A DNA stretch of 64,000 nucleotides from Dyadobacter jejuensis (GTDB lineage: Bacteria; Bacteroidota; Bacteroidia; Cytophagales; Spirosomataceae), in contig NZ_QGDT01000002.1 in NCBI RefSeq assembly GCF_003149085.1, positions 565,508 through 629,507 on the forward strand, given 5' to 3'. This document shows positions 10,132 to 19,737 of this stretch, piece by piece (position 1 is the stretch's first letter; every line of letters begins with the position of its first letter). The translations under genes were made by a program, and so were the position numbers. The notes beneath the pieces were generated by a model. The model saw only the letters and a list, made by a program, of their open reading frames with translations. It was not told where the DNA came from and ran no database searches.

Positions 10132-11214
10132 ATGAAGAGAATCCTCATGCTCATGAGCTTGTGTGCATTATTGTACCAGACAGGCTGTGAAAAAAAAGAA
10201 GAAGCGAAGGAAGAGGAGACCAAGTTTGTGGTTACCAGCCCCATCAGAAAAGACACCACCATTATCAGAGAGTATGTAAGTCAAGTGCGGGCGATCAGTC
10301 ACATTGAATTGCGAGCCTTAGAAAAGGGTTACCTTCAAAAAATATTCGTTGATGAAGGTCAATATATTAAAAAGGGACAACCCATGTTCCAGATCATGCC
10401 GATGCTTTACGAAGCAGAGAAACAAAAGGCTCAGGCGGAGGCCAACTTTGCCGAAATCGAATACAAAAACACCAAAGCCCTAGCCGACAGCAATATCGTT
10501 TCCAAAAATGAATTGTCTCTTGCGAAAGCCAAATGGGACAAAGCCAAAGCGGAATTATCCCTGGCTCAGGTTCATTTGGGCTTCACCGACATCCGGGCGC
10601 CATTTAATGGTATTATGGATCATTTTCAGGTGAGGCTTGGAAGCTTGGTATCGGAAGGCGACCTACTCACCACCCTCTCCGACAACAGCCAAATGTGGGT
10701 GTATTTCAACGTACCGGAAGCCGAGTACTTGAACTACAAGACCAACAGTACGGCAGAAAACATGCTTAAGGTAAATTTGAAGATGGCCAACCACCAAATT
10801 TTTGATTACCCCGGGGTAGTCAAAACCATAGAGGCGGACTTCAATAACGAAACGGGTAATATCGCCTTCAGAGCGACCTTCCCCAACCCTAAGGGACTCC
10901 TCAGACATGGTGAGACGGGTAATATATTGATGGAAATCCCCTTAAAAGACGCCTTGATCATCCCTCAGAAAGCCTCTTATGAGGTACTGGAGAAGAAATA
11001 TGTTTTTGTAGTCGACAAAAACAACGTAGTACATTCCAGAGAGATAGAAATCGAAGCTGAAATGCCCGACCTGTATATCATCAAGAATGGCTTGAAAGCA
11101 ACTGACAAAATCATCTTAGAAGGAATTCGGAAGGTAACCGACGACGACAAGATTGAATACGAGTTTGAAGCTCCAGAGAAAGTGTTACCCAGTCTGAAAG
11201 TTTATGTTGAATAA
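10132..11214 (+). CDS. RND efflux adaptor lipoprotein (AcrA type)
   Basis: This is the periplasmic adaptor of a complete tripartite efflux pump, 360 residues. The N-terminus is a lipoprotein signal with lipobox QTGC (Cys 19), so it is tethered by lipid as AcrA is. The order is beta-barrel strand, lipoyl half (YLQKIFVDEGQYIKKGQPM), helical hairpin rich in Ala/Lys, second lipoyl half (IRAPFNGIMDHFQVRLGSLV), then barrel and membrane-proximal domains. The permease gene begins 26 bp after its stop, and the outer-membrane factor overlaps the permease, so the three are one operon. Confidence 0.94.
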   Translation: MKRILMLMSLCALLYQTGCEKKEEAKEEETKFVVTSPIRKDTTIIREYVSQVRAISHIELRALEKGYLQKIFVDEGQYIKKGQPMFQIMPMLYEAEKQKAQAEANFAEIEYKNTKALADSNIVSKNELSLAKAKWDKAKAELSLAQVHLGFTDIRAPFNGIMDHFQVRLGSLVSEGDLLTTLSDNSQMWVYFNVPEAEYLNYKTNSTAENMLKVNLKMANHQIFDYPGVVKTIEADFNNETGNIAFRATFPNPKGLLRHGETGNILMEIPLKDALIIPQKASYEVLEKKYVFVVDKNNVVHSREIEIEAEMPDLYIIKNGLKATDKIILEGIRKVTDDDKIEYEFEAPEKVLPSLKVYVE

Positions 11215-11240
11215 GGTAGATACCAAAAAAATAAAAACTA

Positions 11241-14200
11241 ATGTTTAGTAAATTCTTACAGAGGCCAGTGCTCGCCATCGTATTATCCTTGGTGATAATA
11301 TTCATGGGGGGACTGGCTATCAAAACACTACCCACCTCACAGTTCCCGGCTATTGCCCCCGTGATGGTGCAGGTGCATGCTTCCTACCCAGGAGCGAGTG
11401 CCAAAACCCTGGCCGAATCGGTCATCATCCCCTTGGAGCAGTCCATTAATGGAGCTTGGGGTATGAAATACATGGCTTCCGATGCGACTAGCTCGGGGGA
11501 AGCCAACATTCAAATCGTGTTTAACCTCGGCACCGACCCCAACCAGGCGCTGGTGCAGGTCTCCAACCGGGTGGAACAGGTTCGGAACAGGCTTCCCGAC
11601 CTGGTACAGCGGGAAGGGGTTATTATTACGCCTATCATGCCTAGTATGTTGATGTACGTCAACCTGTACAGTAAGGACCCTAAGGCCAATATGAAGTTCC
11701 TCTTCAACTACGCTGGGGTAAACATGATTCCGGAAATCCAGCGTATCAACGGTATCGGACAAGCGACTATTTTGGGTAGTAGGCAATACGCCATGCGTGT
11801 ATGGCTAAACCCCGACAGGATGCGTGCCTATAACGTATCGCCCGACGAGATTATGGAGGCCCTCAACAACCAGAGTATTATTGGTAAACCTGGACGGGTA
11901 GGTAGAGGTGACGGCGACCGTGCCGAAGCCCTCGAATACGTGTTGGCCTATACCGACCGTTTTAGCGATCCCAAGGAATATGAAGATGTAATTATTAGAG
12001 CCAACCCCGATGGGGAAATGCTGCGCCTAAAGGACGTCGCGAAGGTAGTCCTAGGTAGTGAATATTATGATATTTACTCCAATATTAATGGGCACCCCTC
12101 GGCGGCCATCGTACTAAAACAGACCTACGATAGTAATGCCAGTGAGGTGATTGACAACGTGAAGGCCAAACTTGAAGAACTCAAGAAAACCTTCCCTACG
12201 GGAATGGATTATGAAATCAGTTATGACGTTTCCAACTTCCTGAGTGCTTCGACTGAAAACGTTTTGCATACTCTACGCGATGCCTTCATCTTGGTAGCCT
12301 TAGTGGTATTCGTATTCCTGGGCGACTGGCGGTCGACACTGATCCCCACATTAGCCGTACCGGTATCGCTGATCGGTGCCTTTATGTTTATGCAGTTATT
12401 GGGACTAACGATCAACATGATCACCCTCTTTGCACTCGTATTGGCCATTGGTATTGTGGTCGATGATGCCATCGTCGTCGTCGAGGCCGTCCATGCCAAA
12501 ATGGAAGAGGAGCCTCACCTGACCCCGTACAACGCCGTCCGAAAGGTAATTGGAGAGATCAGTGGAGCGGTAATTGCCATTACCCTGCTGATGACTGCGG
12601 TATTCGTACCGGTAGCCTTTATGACCGGGCCCGTGGGTATATTCTACCGACAGTTTGCCATCACCATGGCTACGTCCATTGTGATATCAGGTTTTATTGC
12701 CCTTACGCTTACACCGGTACTCTGTGCCATGATTTTGAAAAACAATCATGGAAAAGTAAAGAAGAAAAACGCTCTAGACAAAGCCCTGGATTCATTTAAC
12801 CGTGGCTTTGAAAAACTCACAGGAGGATATGTAAAACTGCTGAAGCTTATCGTAAACAGACAGGTAGTAACCTTTGGATTACTGCTCGCTTTTGGCGCTG
12901 GAATATTTGGTATAAGCCTTAACCTTCCCTCCGGTTTTATACCTAGTGAAGACCAAGGGATGATCTACGCCATTCTACAAACTCCTCCAGGATCGACCTT
13001 GGAAAGAACCAACGATTTGTCGCGGAAGCTTCAAGACATCGTCCAAAAGGTAGAGGGTGTACAGTCGGTATCATCCATAGCGGGTTATGAGGTACTTACC
13101 GAAGGTAGGGGATCCAATGCGGGTACTTGTCTGATCAACCTAAAGCCTTGGGATGAGCGGGAACATACCGTAACCGAAATCATGTATGAACTGGAAGAAA
13201 AAGCGAAAGCTATACCGGGAGCGACCATCGAATTCTTCGACCCTCCAGCAGTACCTGGTTATGGTGCCGCAGGTGGTTTCGCCTTGCAGCTTTTGGACAA
13301 AACCAACTCAGGAGACTACAACCAGCTCGAAAGAGTTAAAAATGACTTTATGAAGGCGTTGGAAAAACGTAAAGAATTGACCGGCTTGTTCACCTTCTTT
13401 AGTGCCAACTACCCTCAATACGAGATCGAGATCGATAATGAACTCGCCATGCAAAAAGGGGTATCTATCGGCAACGCCATGAACACCCTATCCATTTATG
13501 TAGGTAGTACCTATGAACTGGGTTTCATTAAGTTTCAACGGTTCTTTAAAGTGTTCGTGCAGGCGGCCCCTGAGTTTAGGAAACTTCCTAAGGATATCAT
13601 GCAGCTGTATGTTAAAAATGACCGTGATGAGATGGTTCCCTTCTCGGCATTTATGAAAATTAAGAAGAAACAGGGTGCCAACGAGATTAACCGCTACAAT
13701 ATGTATAATACGGCGGCTATTAGAGGGGCTCCCGCCAAAGGGTACAGTAGTGGCGAGGCCATTAAAGCGATTCAAGAAGTGGCCGCAACAAGCTTGCCTC
13801 ACGGCTTCGATATCGACTGGGCAGCACTTTCATTCGATGAGGTTCGTCGTGGTAATGAGGCCATCTACATCTTCTTGGTCGTGCTAGTTTTCGTTTACTT
13901 CGTACTGTCCGCCCAATATGAGAGTTTTATCATCCCGCTTTCCGTAATATGTTCATTGCCGGCTGGGGTCTTTGGGTCGTTCTTTATGCTGAAATACATG
14001 GGACTCGCCAACGATATCTATGCGCAGGTCGGGCTGGTGATGCTGGTCGGGCTACTCGGTAAGAATGCCGTTTTGATTGTGGAATTTGCCATGCATAAAC
14101 ATCAGGAAGGTGCCACCGTGCTCGAAGCCGCCATTGAAGGTGCACGCGTACGTTTCCGGCCTATTCTGATGACGTCCTTTGCCTTTATCGCTGGACTTAT

Positions 14201-14447
14201 CCCGTTGATCATGGCCCACGGTGCGGGTGCAATTGGTAACCGGACCATCGGTTCATCTGCGCTAGGAGGTATGCTCTTCGGTACCATTTTCGGGGTTATC
14301 ATCGTCCCCGGACTGTATTACATTTTTGGATCTCTAGCCGAAGGCCGTAAGATGATCAAAAATGAAGAAGAAAGTTCTCTAACCGAGGATTTCGTTCATA
14401 TCATTGACCAATTTCCCACAACCGACGACAGTGACGACAATGCATAA
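11241..14447 (+). CDS. RND multidrug efflux permease (AcrB/HAE1 type)
   Basis: This 1068-residue inner-membrane permease has the full length expected for the hydrophobe/amphiphile efflux family. The first helix includes RPVLAIVLSLVIIFMGG. The porter domain has SYPGASAKTLAESV and the repeat-two equivalent after residue 560. Transmembrane helix 4 has GIVVDDAIVVVEAV with the proton-relay aspartates at about 408-409, and the helix-10 region has the lysine in GLLGKNAVLIVEFA. Both halves of the internal duplication are complete. The last codons overlap the next gene by 8 bp, implying translational coupling. The substrate is likely organic compounds, but this is inferred from the family only. Confidence 0.96.
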   Translation: MFSKFLQRPVLAIVLSLVIIFMGGLAIKTLPTSQFPAIAPVMVQVHASYPGASAKTLAESVIIPLEQSINGAWGMKYMASDATSSGEANIQIVFNLGTDPNQALVQVSNRVEQVRNRLPDLVQREGVIITPIMPSMLMYVNLYSKDPKANMKFLFNYAGVNMIPEIQRINGIGQATILGSRQYAMRVWLNPDRMRAYNVSPDEIMEALNNQSIIGKPGRVGRGDGDRAEALEYVLAYTDRFSDPKEYEDVIIRANPDGEMLRLKDVAKVVLGSEYYDIYSNINGHPSAAIVLKQTYDSNASEVIDNVKAKLEELKKTFPTGMDYEISYDVSNFLSASTENVLHTLRDAFILVALVVFVFLGDWRSTLIPTLAVPVSLIGAFMFMQLLGLTINMITLFALVLAIGIVVDDAIVVVEAVHAKMEEEPHLTPYNAVRKVIGEISGAVIAITLLMTAVFVPVAFMTGPVGIFYRQFAITMATSIVISGFIALTLTPVLCAMILKNNHGKVKKKNALDKALDSFNRGFEKLTGGYVKLLKLIVNRQVVTFGLLLAFGAGIFGISLNLPSGFIPSEDQGMIYAILQTPPGSTLERTNDLSRKLQDIVQKVEGVQSVSSIAGYEVLTEGRGSNAGTCLINLKPWDEREHTVTEIMYELEEKAKAIPGATIEFFDPPAVPGYGAAGGFALQLLDKTNSGDYNQLERVKNDFMKALEKRKELTGLFTFFSANYPQYEIEIDNELAMQKGVSIGNAMNTLSIYVGSTYELGFIKFQRFFKVFVQAAPEFRKLPKDIMQLYVKNDRDEMVPFSAFMKIKKKQGANEINRYNMYNTAAIRGAPAKGYSSGEAIKAIQEVAATSLPHGFDIDWAALSFDEVRRGNEAIYIFLVVLVFVYFVLSAQYESFIIPLSVICSLPAGVFGSFFMLKYMGLANDIYAQVGLVMLVGLLGKNAVLIVEFAMHKHQEGATVLEAAIEGARVRFRPILMTSFAFIAGLIPLIMAHGAGAIGNRTIGSSALGGMLFGTIFGVIIVPGLYYIFGSLAEGRKMIKNEEESSLTEDFVHIIDQFPTTDDSDDNA

Positions 14448-15879
14448 AAATAGAATCATCAAGCAATGCTTGGGAGTAGTCTGCATCGGGTTAACCTTTT
14501 CGGCTTGTAAGACTCCCACCATTGTAGAAAAAAACGTAACCAACATCGTTTCTGAGAGCTATAATGGCTCTCAGGACTCTACCAACACCGGTAAGGTCAG
14601 TTGGAAGAGCTACTTTACCGATCGCTACCTGACGGCCCTGATCGATACTGCCCTGCAGAACAACCAGGAGCTGAATATTACCTTACAGGAAATACAAATT
14701 GCCCGCAATGAGATCTCGGCAAAAAAAGGGGAATACCTTCCTTTTGTTGGTCTAGGGGGCGGAGCCGGTTTCGATCGTACCGCAAGGTATACCCAACGGG
14801 GAGCCTCCGAAGCGACCACCGAAATAAAGCCAGGGAAAGAGATGCCCGATCCACTACCCGATTTTCGGGTGGCGGCCTTCGCCCATTGGGAAGTCGATAT
14901 CTGGCATAAACTGCGCAACGCCCGTAAGGCGGCAATATCCCGGTACTTGGCGACTATGGAAGGTAAAAATTTCATGTTGACCAATATCGTAGCTGAGATC
15001 GCCACTTCATATTATGAGTTGTTGGCCCTTGATGCCCAATTGGCTATCATTCAGCAGAACATCGCCATTCAAAGCAATGCTTTGAAAATCGTACGCCTGC
15101 AGAAGCAATCGACTCGGGTCACCGAGCTCGCCGTAAAGCGATTCGAGGCCCAAGTACTCAATACCCGCAGCTTGCAGTTTGCCATTCACCAGCAGATTAC
15201 CGTTACCGAAAACAAAATCAACTTTTTGTTGGGACGAAGTCCACAGCCTGTCCTCAGAGATAGCCAAACCGACTTCGTGAGCCGGATTCCAGCGGTAGTA
15301 CAGTCGGGGGTTCCCTCGCAATTGCTGCAAAACCGCCCCGACGTACGCCAGGCAGAAAACCTGCTCACAGCAGCTAAGATCGACATATCGGTAGCTAGGG
15401 CCAATTTCTACCCTTCCTTGGGAATCTCGGCGACCTTGGGCGTGCAAGCCTTCAACCCAGCTTACTTTGCCAAAATGCCCGAATCCCTTTTGAGCTCTTT
15501 GGCGGGGGATCTGGCGGGACCCTTAATTAACAAAAGGGCGATCCGAGCTACCTATATGAATGCTAGTGCCAAACAGATTCAGGCCGTCTATGAGTACGAA
15601 AAAACGGTTTTGAATGCCTATATCGAAGTCACTAACCAGCTTTCGAATATCCAGAATCTAGGAAATACCTACGAGCTGAAATCACAAGAAGTACAAGCCC
15701 TTACCCAGTCCACCACCATTGCCAATGGACTGTTTCAATCGGCTAGAGCCGATTATATGGAAGTACTTCTCACTCAAAGAGACGCCCTGGAATCCAAATT
15801 CGAATTGGTAGAGACTAAGAAAGAACAACTCAATGCCACTGTAAATGTATACAGGGCTTTGGGGGGTGGATGGAACTAA
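14440..15879 (+). CDS. Outer-membrane efflux lipoprotein (TolC/OprM/NodT family)
   Basis: This is the outer-membrane channel of the second RND pump, 479 residues. The ATG at 14440 is chosen because it starts a lipoprotein signal (MHKNRIIKQCLGVVC...FSAC, Cys 23) and overlaps the permease stop by 8 bp. An in-frame ATG at 14404 would put the signal out of place. The body shows two OEP repeats with long amphipathic helices, and the typical NodT feature LLQNRPDVRQAENLL with ISVARANFYPSLGIS. A strong terminator follows at once, so it closes the operon. Confidence 0.95.
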   Translation: MHKNRIIKQCLGVVCIGLTFSACKTPTIVEKNVTNIVSESYNGSQDSTNTGKVSWKSYFTDRYLTALIDTALQNNQELNITLQEIQIARNEISAKKGEYLPFVGLGGGAGFDRTARYTQRGASEATTEIKPGKEMPDPLPDFRVAAFAHWEVDIWHKLRNARKAAISRYLATMEGKNFMLTNIVAEIATSYYELLALDAQLAIIQQNIAIQSNALKIVRLQKQSTRVTELAVKRFEAQVLNTRSLQFAIHQQITVTENKINFLLGRSPQPVLRDSQTDFVSRIPAVVQSGVPSQLLQNRPDVRQAENLLTAAKIDISVARANFYPSLGISATLGVQAFNPAYFAKMPESLLSSLAGDLAGPLINKRAIRATYMNASAKQIQAVYEYEKTVLNAYIEVTNQLSNIQNLGNTYELKSQEVQALTQSTTIANGLFQSARADYMEVLLTQRDALESKFELVETKKEQLNATVNVYRALGGGWN

Positions 15880-15913
15880 GGCCAACTGGCTTCCAAAACA
15901 TACCCCACAAAAA

Positions 15914-15960
15914 CCCCTTCCTAATCCAACCTAATTGGATTTGGGAAGGGGTCTTTTTTT
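15914..15960 (+). terminator. Strong rho-independent terminator of the efflux operon
   Basis: CCCCTTCCTAATCCAA (15914-15929) pairs with TTGGATTTGGGAAGGGG (15935-15951), with one extra base, and is followed by a run of T at 15954-15960. Confidence 0.9.
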
Positions 15961-16043
15961 GTAGTCATCCTCCTTTGTCGATATATTCAGGACAACAGGA
16001 CTTATTTGAGGGCAATATCCTTCAGAACCATGATCAACATCAT

Positions 16044-16072
16044 TTTGGTATGGTTGTTTTTTGTTAAATTTG
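16044..16072 (+). promoter_or_regulatory. Candidate Bacteroidota promoter for cbpA
   Basis: TTTG at 16044-16047 and TAAATTTG at 16065-16072 match the -33 and -7 elements of the Bacteroidota primary sigma factor. The spacer is 17 nt, a little short of the usual 19-21, and the gene starts 70 bp downstream. Confidence 0.45.
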
Positions 16073-16141
16073 AACAAGGATTCAGGACCGCAGTTTTAGG
16101 TTCTTGATCCTCACCAAACATATTTTAGACTTCATAATTGA

Positions 16142-17035
16142 ATGGCATTTATAGACTATTATCAGGTATTAGGAATCCCCAAGTCGGCCACAGAGGCTGA
16201 CATCAAAAAAGCCTATCGAAAACTGGCCCGCAAATACCATCCCGACGTAAATCCAAATGATAAGGAGGCCGAGACCAAATTCAAGGAGGTCAACGAGGCC
16301 AATGAAGTATTAAGTAATGCCGAAAATCGTAAGAAATACGATAGTTATGGCAAAGATTGGAAGCACGCCGAGGAGTTTGAGAAGGCCAAACAACAGCGGC
16401 AGGCGTATGGAGGACGGCAGCAACGCCCCGATGACGGATTCGGAGGGGGCGACTATTCCGACTTCTTCGAGTCTATGTTTGGCGGTGGAGGCTTTGGCTC
16501 CAGAAGTAGCCGGGTAAGGTATAAAGGAACCGACTTTAATGCCGAACTACAGCTCAATTTAAGAGACGTGTATACCACCCAGCCACGAGTGCTTACGGTA
16601 AATGGAAAAAATATACGACTTACCATCCCGGCCGGTGTAAAAGACGGCCAGGTTATTAAGATACCCGGGCATGGTGGTGAGGGAGCCAACGGGGGGCCAA
16701 AAGGCGACTTGTATATTACCTTTTCTATTACCAATGATACGCCTTTTAAACTAGACCACGACAACCTCTATACCACCATAGAGCTGGATCTCTATAAGGC
16801 ACTATTGGGTGGTGAGCTCATGGTCGACACCTTCGATGGAAAGGTAAAATTGCAAGTCAAACCCCTCACCCAAAATGGTACCAAGGTCAAACTTAAAGGC
16901 AAAGGTTTTCCTGTATACAAAAAAGAAGGCCAATTCGGAGATCTGTATATTACCTACCAGGTAAAACTCCCGACCTCATTGTCGGAAAAAGAAATAGAAT
17001 TGGTAAAAGAACTCAGCAAACTTAGCGAATCATGA
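16142..17035 (+). CDS. cbpA: DnaJ-like co-chaperone / curved DNA-binding protein CbpA
   Basis: This 297-residue class II J-protein stimulates the ATPase of DnaK and, in E. coli, also binds curved DNA. The J domain is at residues 4-69 with HPD at 33-35 ([10 protein letters not shown]). A Gly/Phe-rich linker spans about 90-120 ([17 protein letters not shown]). There is no cysteine-rich zinc module, which separates it from DnaJ itself. Two beta-rich substrate-binding domains fill the rest ([19 protein letters not shown] is the typical CTD-I stretch). Its stop overlaps the start of cbpM by 4 bp, and that pairing supports the CbpA call. Confidence 0.93.
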   Translation: MAFIDYYQVLGIPKSATEADIKKAYRKLARKYHPDVNPNDKEAETKFKEVNEANEVLSNAENRKKYDSYGKDWKHAEEFEKAKQQRQAYGGRQQRPDDGFGGGDYSDFFESMFGGGGFGSRSSRVRYKGTDFNAELQLNLRDVYTTQPRVLTVNGKNIRLTIPAGVKDGQVIKIPGHGGEGANGGPKGDLYITFSITNDTPFKLDHDNLYTTIELDLYKALLGGELMVDTFDGKVKLQVKPLTQNGTKVKLKGKGFPVYKKEGQFGDLYITYQVKLPTSLSEKEIELVKELSKLSES

Positions 17036-17334
17036 ACGTAGACAATTTCATACCCATAGACCAGCTTTGCAGCCACTATCATATCGAGCTGACCTTCTTT
17101 AATGCCCTCTCCGAAGAGGGGCTTATTGAGGTAGAGACCGTCCAGTCCGTTACCTATGTACACCGCGACCAGATCGCCCACCTGGAGCGCCTAATCAGGC
17201 TACATCAAGAACTCGAACTGAATATCGAAGGAATCGATATTGCCCTTCATTTACTGAATAAAATAGAATATTTACAACAGGAACTCCAAGAGGTACGAAC
17301 ACGGCTGTACCTTTACGAAGGAGGACCTCGGTGA
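17032..17334 (+). CDS. cbpM: Chaperone modulator CbpM
   Basis: This 100-residue MerR-like helix-turn-helix protein is, in characterised relatives, an inhibitor that binds the J domain of CbpA. The protein starts with [20 protein letters not shown] and has GLIEVETV followed by [19 protein letters not shown] coiled-coil C-terminus contains [18 protein letters not shown]. The ATGA overlap with cbpA shows translational coupling. Length and order match the family. Confidence 0.85.
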   Translation: MNVDNFIPIDQLCSHYHIELTFFNALSEEGLIEVETVQSVTYVHRDQIAHLERLIRLHQELELNIEGIDIALHLLNKIEYLQQELQEVRTRLYLYEGGPR

Positions 17335-17356
17335 GTAAGCTCCTAGCCCTTTTGAA

Positions 17357-19597
17357 CTAGCGAATCACTAGCTTCTTTGCTATTCGTTGGTCGCCCGTCT
17401 TAGCCTCAATGATATATATCCCCGCAGACAGGTTCCGGGTCGAAAGGATCCGTTCCTGTCCCGCCTGAAGTACCCCACCGTCCACGATCACGGCCCCATT
17501 AAGCCCATAGATTCGAATGGTACCATCCTGAGCCAGTTTCACTTTTACCGACTGGGTAGCCGGGTTGGGATACACCAGCAGCTGGTCCTTAGGAAGCGGC
17601 TCTACACCGGTTACCGTAATCGGAAGGATGTTTTGAAGCAGTAGCACTCCACCGGCATTGGTACCTACTACCACATCGGGCTTGCCATCGCCGTTATAAT
17701 CGCCAATATTGGTTTGTAAAGAAACGCCTAAGAAAGGAGACCTGGGGTTGTCAGCCATTTGGATCATGCTGGTGGTACGCTCGGTCCACTGGCCCCATAA
17801 GCCCCCATGAAAAATTTTTAAAACTCCCGATTGATCGGCCGTCAAAAGGTCGGGTCGGTCATCCAAATCGACATCAGCCACTGAAACTTGCACGTTGCGT
17901 CCTTCAAAATTAAGACTCACCCCAGCGAATGACTCCGACTCTAACTGAAAAGAAAAGTTGTTGTTAGAGCCTGTATTCCGGTAGTAATTAATATTGCCTT
18001 GCGTCTTGCCCATCAGAAGGTCGAGATCGCCATCGGAGTCTGCATCATAGAAAAAGGGAGCGTCCATCAGCTGAGTACCACTCGGCAGGGGTATTTGTAC
18101 CACCTCCTTCACATCCAGCTGTACGCCTCCCCCCTTCGATCGATTGGGAATATAGCGGTACTCGGGCTTTAGGTTATCTATATTAATGGCAAAAAAGCCC
18201 AGATCCACGACCCCATCTCCATTAAAATCGGTCCATTGGGGCCTGATGTTATAAATATTGAAGTTCCCCAAAATATCTAAATAGTTTTTGTCGACCACTT
18301 CAAAGCTAGGATCAACGGAAGTTCCGGTGTTCTCTAACAACCACAGGCTTCCTTTAAAGCCACTAGCACTGGCTACACCGCCTGTCCCCACTACCAAATC
18401 CAGATCGCCGTCCGCATCTACATCTATAAAAGTGGGCGCGGCATATTCCCCTACATCTAACATATGGGCCTGCAGGAAATTGCGCTGCACCAGCGAGAAC
18501 GCAGGATGGGAGTCGGTTCCCGCATTATGATACAACCAGCTGGAAGAAGCGAAGTCCACAGCCAGACCATCGTTTCCCTCTGTATTGGGGGATATGGCCA
18601 GGTCTTTCACCCCATCAAAATCCAGATCCTCGTAATAGGCTGCCGGAAAGATGTGCATTTTTATTGGATCTTTTTCTGGAAAAGTATCGGTATACCGGTC
18701 AAAATTGGCAATAAGGCCTGTCTGGTTATTATACAGTACCGACACGTAATCGTTGCTAACATGGCCGGTGAGCAAATCTTTGGCTCCATCCCCATTCAGA
18801 TCGGCCAGTAGAATGGAGTTTCCGGCATGTTCCACACGAGCGCTGGTAAGGTTGTCGGCCACATTACAGTCCACCCCAAAATCGAAGCCCGAAATATCCC
18901 CTTTGTGAAAATTGCCCCAACAGTTACCATTTCTGATAAACACCGGATCCGTTGCCGTGCCTAGGCTATCGGGCACACCGTATTTTTCCATGCTCAGATT
19001 CTGATGCAAGGAAATATAAGTCCCCGAAAAATCGAAGGTAAGGATATCCAAATCCCCATCGTCGTCGACATCGGCAATACCGGGCAGATCGGTACCCGAC
19101 ACTTGTAGATTGAGGATACTGCTAAACCCTTTGGTATAAAGCAAATCGCGCACCGGCAGGAAGGACCAGTCCCCCCCCGCCCCCGAATGGCGATAAACCG
19201 TAATACCCAACGGAGTACTCGTAAAAAGATCCTTATGCCCATCCCCGTCATAATCGGCCAAAACCATCCAATTAGATAGTTTTGGAAAGCGTAAGGCATA
19301 GGAAGGAGCATATATATAGCTTAATTCTCCAGACTCCTCAGGCAAGGCCCTTGTCAAAAAAGTAGAAACCCTTCCGTTGGTTCGGTCAAAAACGACCAAG
19401 TCGGGAAATTCGTCCTGATCCAGATGCATGGTGCCGTACTGGATGGCATTGAGCCCCCCAGCCCAAGGATTCTGAAGCTCCACCCCATCCAATGTAAGAG
19501 GGGTGAGGGAATCGACCTTCATCCAAGCTTGCTGGGCTTTTAGGTTGATTACCAGAAACAATTGTAGGGCCAATAGTAGGTACCAAAAAAATTTCAT
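17357..19597 (-). CDS. Secreted FG-GAP/VCBS repeat protein with T9SS sorting domain
   Basis: This extracellular beta-propeller-like protein has about 746 residues. The start at 19597 is preferred because MKFFWYLLLALQLFLVI is a clean signal peptide ending near KAQQ. Nine calcium-binding loops of the FG-GAP/VCBS kind are visible along the chain, for example DYDGDGHKD, DVDDDGDLD, DLNGDGAKD, DVDADGDLD, DFNGDGVVD, DADSDGDLD and DYNGDGKPD. The last 75 residues form a type A T9SS sorting domain (LLVYPNPATQSVKVKL, then LSAGIYIIEAKTG and KKLVIR at the end). It is therefore predicted to cross the outer membrane through the type IX system, whose translocon gene sprA is also in this window. The function of the propeller is unknown; adhesion or ligand binding is plausible. 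Confidence 0.9.
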   Translation of the reverse strand: MKFFWYLLLALQLFLVINLKAQQAWMKVDSLTPLTLDGVELQNPWAGGLNAIQYGTMHLDQDEFPDLVVFDRTNGRVSTFLTRALPEESGELSYIYAPSYALRFPKLSNWMVLADYDGDGHKDLFTSTPLGITVYRHSGAGGDWSFLPVRDLLYTKGFSSILNLQVSGTDLPGIADVDDDGDLDILTFDFSGTYISLHQNLSMEKYGVPDSLGTATDPVFIRNGNCWGNFHKGDISGFDFGVDCNVADNLTSARVEHAGNSILLADLNGDGAKDLLTGHVSNDYVSVLYNNQTGLIANFDRYTDTFPEKDPIKMHIFPAAYYEDLDFDGVKDLAISPNTEGNDGLAVDFASSSWLYHNAGTDSHPAFSLVQRNFLQAHMLDVGEYAAPTFIDVDADGDLDLVVGTGGVASASGFKGSLWLLENTGTSVDPSFEVVDKNYLDILGNFNIYNIRPQWTDFNGDGVVDLGFFAINIDNLKPEYRYIPNRSKGGGVQLDVKEVVQIPLPSGTQLMDAPFFYDADSDGDLDLLMGKTQGNINYYRNTGSNNNFSFQLESESFAGVSLNFEGRNVQVSVADVDLDDRPDLLTADQSGVLKIFHGGLWGQWTERTTSMIQMADNPRSPFLGVSLQTNIGDYNGDGKPDVVVGTNAGGVLLLQNILPITVTGVEPLPKDQLLVYPNPATQSVKVKLAQDGTIRIYGLNGAVIVDGGVLQAGQERILSTRNLSAGIYIIEAKTGDQRIAKKLVIR

Positions 19598-19737
19598 ACG
19601 TCGGGTTGAAGAATTATACATTATTTTTGCTGACCATATCAATGATCTGGCTCATCGGTATGTAAACCTAACGAATTACAAGACCGTTTGATTGAGCATT
19701 AACTTTATTTTTATATTCCGAAATTCATCATATTCCC

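Noticed and set aside
15870-16067. Short plus-strand frame after the efflux operon
   Set aside because: It runs straight through the strong terminator at 15914-15960 and has no coding character.
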